NCBI GenBank assembly: GCA_964654695.1
Contig: CAZZKJ010000007.1
Location: forward strand, 1-64,000
Origin: CAZZKJ01 sp964654695
GTDB lineage: Bacteria; Krumholzibacteriota; Krumholzibacteriia; WVZY01
DNA: 64,000 nt
Reading direction: 5' to 3'
In this document: positions 62,396 to 64,000 of the stretch, piece by piece
Numbering within the stretch: the stretch's first letter is position 1
Layout: every line of letters begins with the position of its first letter
Position numbers and translations under genes: made by a program
The notes under the pieces: generated by a model
Seen by the model: the letters and a program-made list of their open reading frames with translations, nothing else
Told to the model about the DNA's origin: nothing
Database searches by the model: none

Positions 62396-63820
62396 TCAAT
62401 TCTGCTGGGGGATTCCCAGTATTTTCTCAATATAAGCGAGAAACTCGGACAGGGCTTCCGGGGAGCGTTTCATAATGTCCGCCCCGTGCCCGGAACGTTC
62501 GAGGTCGAGGAGTTTAAGATTATTGAGATGCTTGATATTTTTCAGTAATTCGAGCGAGGATAATGTATGCAAATCTTCCTTGCTGTAAATAATCATTAAA
62601 GGCGTGTCTTTACGGAAGAACAGGTTATTTAGAAGCTCCTTATCGAGGGTATTGAAAATAGGCGAGAAATACAGCGCCGGCGGAGCGATTTTCATTTCTG
62701 CCAGGGCATTCTCGGCATAACCGCATGATTTGCCTTCTGCAACCACGATGATACCGCTGGGATTGAGGGATCGTTTCCTGCTCAATAATTCAATAGCCGC
62801 TTCTATATCTCCTCTGTACAGCGTGCCGGGATTGTCCCCGGTTGAAAAAGCTAAATCTCCCCTGCTGCCGCCGCAGCCGCGCAAATCGAAAGACAGGCTG
62901 CTTATTTCCTCCGAAAGCATCAGCTGAGCGCTGATATCGTAAATTTCTCTCGTATTGCCGGGTTCCGGAATGAGAAGCACCGCGCCCTCGCCTTTTCCGG
63001 AAAACAGGGTGCCTTCCAACTGGAAACCGTCGGTGGAATTGAAATTAACCAGGCGGCCGCCTTTGGCGATCAAACGCCGCCGCTTTCTTTCTTTTTCCTT
63101 TTCAATTTCCGCATCCGCCAATTCTTCAGCTTTCGTTCCGTTTCGTCGGCCTGCAAGATTCCAAAGCTGCTTGAGTTCGTAGATATCATTGGATGTACGG
63201 CTGCCGCGCTTGCCTATTAGCGCGAGAAGAGTTTCAAAAGCGTTGCCGTAATCCTTCAAGTCGTAATAAGCGCCCAGCATTATATCGAGCGTTCTCTCCA
63301 TTCGAGCGGGATGTTCATCAAAAAGAAAAAGCGCGGTTTTTAGAACATCAATGGCGTCGCCCGGCTTATTTCTAGCCAAATAAAGTCCGGCCAGAAGAAG
63401 TTGCGTATCTCCCCTGTCCTCAGCTTTTGATCCGGTAATAGAACCCAATTCGATTGCATCCAGAATGATCTTCTCAGCCGCGGCGAGATCTTTCTTTTTA
63501 TTCAAAAGCAATTCTCCATACCGGTTATGTACCGCAATGTCGCTTGGAAATAGAACCAGGATTTTCTCGAAACAGGCACCGGCCCTGTCATAATCGCCTA
63601 TGGAATCATTCAGTTCCGCCAGCCAAAGAAGAAGGACTGCCTGTCTTTGGGCGCTCATATCGGCGTCCGACCCCAGGCGTTCCCATATATCGCCGATTTG
63701 GTTTTTTATTTCATCATCAATATCGATTACGCCGTAAGGTTCCTGCCGCCGGGATTCATTCCGGGCCGATCCGGTAGAAGCAGCGAGCGCCGCTATCAAA
63801 AGAATTAAAGAAATTATCAT
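62396..63820 (-). CDS. Secreted TPR protein with C-terminal alpha/beta hydrolase domain
   Basis: A 474-residue protein with a signal peptide (MIISLILLIAALAASTGSA). TPR-like repeats occupy about 40-220, followed by a hydrolase domain. The oxyanion strand is 'AVLLIPEPGNTREIYDISAQ', 'SFDLRGCGGSRGD' is a dienelactone/Xaa-Pro-type hallmark, and the nucleophile elbow is 'EGKSCGY' (GxSxG). An acid and a terminal His are in 'SKEDLHTL' and 'ERSGHGAD'. It is probably a periplasmic esterase of unknown substrate. The TPR-hydrolase fusion is uncommon. The same strand holds the next TPR gene 160 bases downstream, which suggests a joint unit. Confidence 0.7.
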   Translation of the reverse strand: MIISLILLIAALAASTGSARNESRRQEPYGVIDIDDEIKNQIGDIWERLGSDADMSAQRQAVLLLWLAELNDSIGDYDRAGACFEKILVLFPSDIAVHNRYGELLLNKKKDLAAAEKIILDAIELGSITGSKAEDRGDTQLLLAGLYLARNKPGDAIDVLKTALFLFDEHPARMERTLDIMLGAYYDLKDYGNAFETLLALIGKRGSRTSNDIYELKQLWNLAGRRNGTKAEELADAEIEKEKERKRRRLIAKGGRLVNFNSTDGFQLEGTLFSGKGEGAVLLIPEPGNTREIYDISAQLMLSEEISSLSFDLRGCGGSRGDLAFSTGDNPGTLYRGDIEAAIELLSRKRSLNPSGIIVVAEGKSCGYAENALAEMKIAPPALYFSPIFNTLDKELLNNLFFRKDTPLMIIYSKEDLHTLSSLELLKNIKHLNNLKLLDLERSGHGADIMKRSPEALSEFLAYIEKILGIPQQN

Positions 63821-63906
63821 GATCTTCTGAGGATAAATTTGCAGCGTGGGAGATCCTTTCGAGGCGGTCGGTGAAGAGCCGGAGGATTCTGCCGGTTTGC
63901 TCCGAT

Positions 63907-64000
63907 ATGCCTGATAAGAATATTCTCGAATTAATTCTAGAGCCCGAGTTCGCCCGATATGCCCTGGAGGGATTCGATGACTCGGCCGATGTGCTCGTCC
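63907..64000 (+). CDS. Start of an unidentified gene, 3' partial
   Basis: ATG 63907 opens a frame that runs off the right edge ('MPDKNILELILEPEFARYAL' and onward to 'DDSADVLV'). GTG 63871, six bases after GAGG, is in the same frame and is an alternative start that adds 12 residues. The visible 31 residues look like a helix entering a strand, as at the start of small sensor domains such as GAF/PocR, but this is too short to assign. It diverges from the TPR-hydrolase gene. Confidence 0.4.
   Translation, partial: MPDKNILELILEPEFARYALEGFDDSADVLV

Noticed and set aside
1..64000. tRNA genes, rRNA, CRISPR arrays, insertion sequences or prophage.
   Set aside because: I looked for cloverleaf-like sequence, regular spaced repeats, transposase motifs and terminal repeats and found none that hold up.

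Overview
The window is chromosomal DNA from an uncultured-type, diderm bacterium, most likely of the FCB superphylum (Bacteroidota/Gemmatimonadota relatives and neighbouring candidate phyla). The pointers are a large OstA/LptD-type outer-membrane protein, lipoprotein signals, a PorX-type receiver-PglZ protein beside a two-TM histidine kinase, a receiver fused to a PEP/pyruvate-binding domain, and a DUF4388 (PATAN) TPR protein. This placement is inference; there is no rRNA in the window. I see no tRNA, IS element, CRISPR array or prophage, so this is ordinary, densely packed core chromosome.

Layout. 1-8.8 kb: a 5'-partial receiver/PPDK_N protein, a thiolase, a methyltransferase and PgeF; on the minus strand a gamma-glutamyltransferase and a polytopic glycosyltransferase. 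9-14.8 kb: a zinc-ribbon protein, LemA and an M48 protease with C-terminal zinc ribbons; a KamA-family radical SAM protein with an apparent non-AUG start; bifunctional FtcD. 14.8-20.1 kb (minus): a large PAS/GAF hybrid histidine kinase, an M29-type aminopeptidase and a small HExxH protein. 20.4-28.8 kb: a pyrimidine operon pyrR-B-C-(TPR lipoprotein)-K-D-F followed by a permease. It is preceded by a promoter and a leader whose hairpins look like a PyrR-controlled attenuator. 28.8-37.5 kb: a surface-polysaccharide operon (two GDP-sugar epimerase/reductase paralogues, UDP-glucose dehydrogenase, cupin epimerase, RfbB, WecB, Wzx-type flippase, WecA-type transferase). 37.5-42.9 kb: a HemC-like protein lacking the key residues, serS, and a PorY/PorX-like pair. 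42.9-52.3 kb: tsaE-tsaB-rimI, a purine nucleoside phosphorylase, accD-folC-ROK kinase and the LptD-like protein. 52.4-58.0 kb: HU; a multiheme UshA-like lipoprotein whose reading frame contains an in-frame UGA; a secreted unknown; and the CBS/CGL transsulfuration pair. 58-64 kb: two small zinc-finger proteins, a putative beta-barrel, a receiver-HisKA protein without an ATPase, a TPR/PATAN protein, a TPR-hydrolase, and the start of a further gene at the right edge.

The strongest unusual observation is at 52930-54324. The natural start (RBS plus lipoprotein signal peptide) is separated from the multiheme body by one UGA at 53065. That UGA lies where I expect the second cysteine of the family's Pro-Cys-Gly-Cys motif, and a bacterial SECIS-like hairpin follows at 53077-53102. 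UGA serves as a normal stop elsewhere in the window, so a selenocysteine codon is a better reading than a reassigned code, although a nonsense mutation cannot be excluded. Secondary items are the PyrR-type attenuator, the HemC-like pseudoenzyme, the ATT/ATC start of the KamA-family gene, and the PorX/PorY-like pair without any type IX secretion gene nearby.
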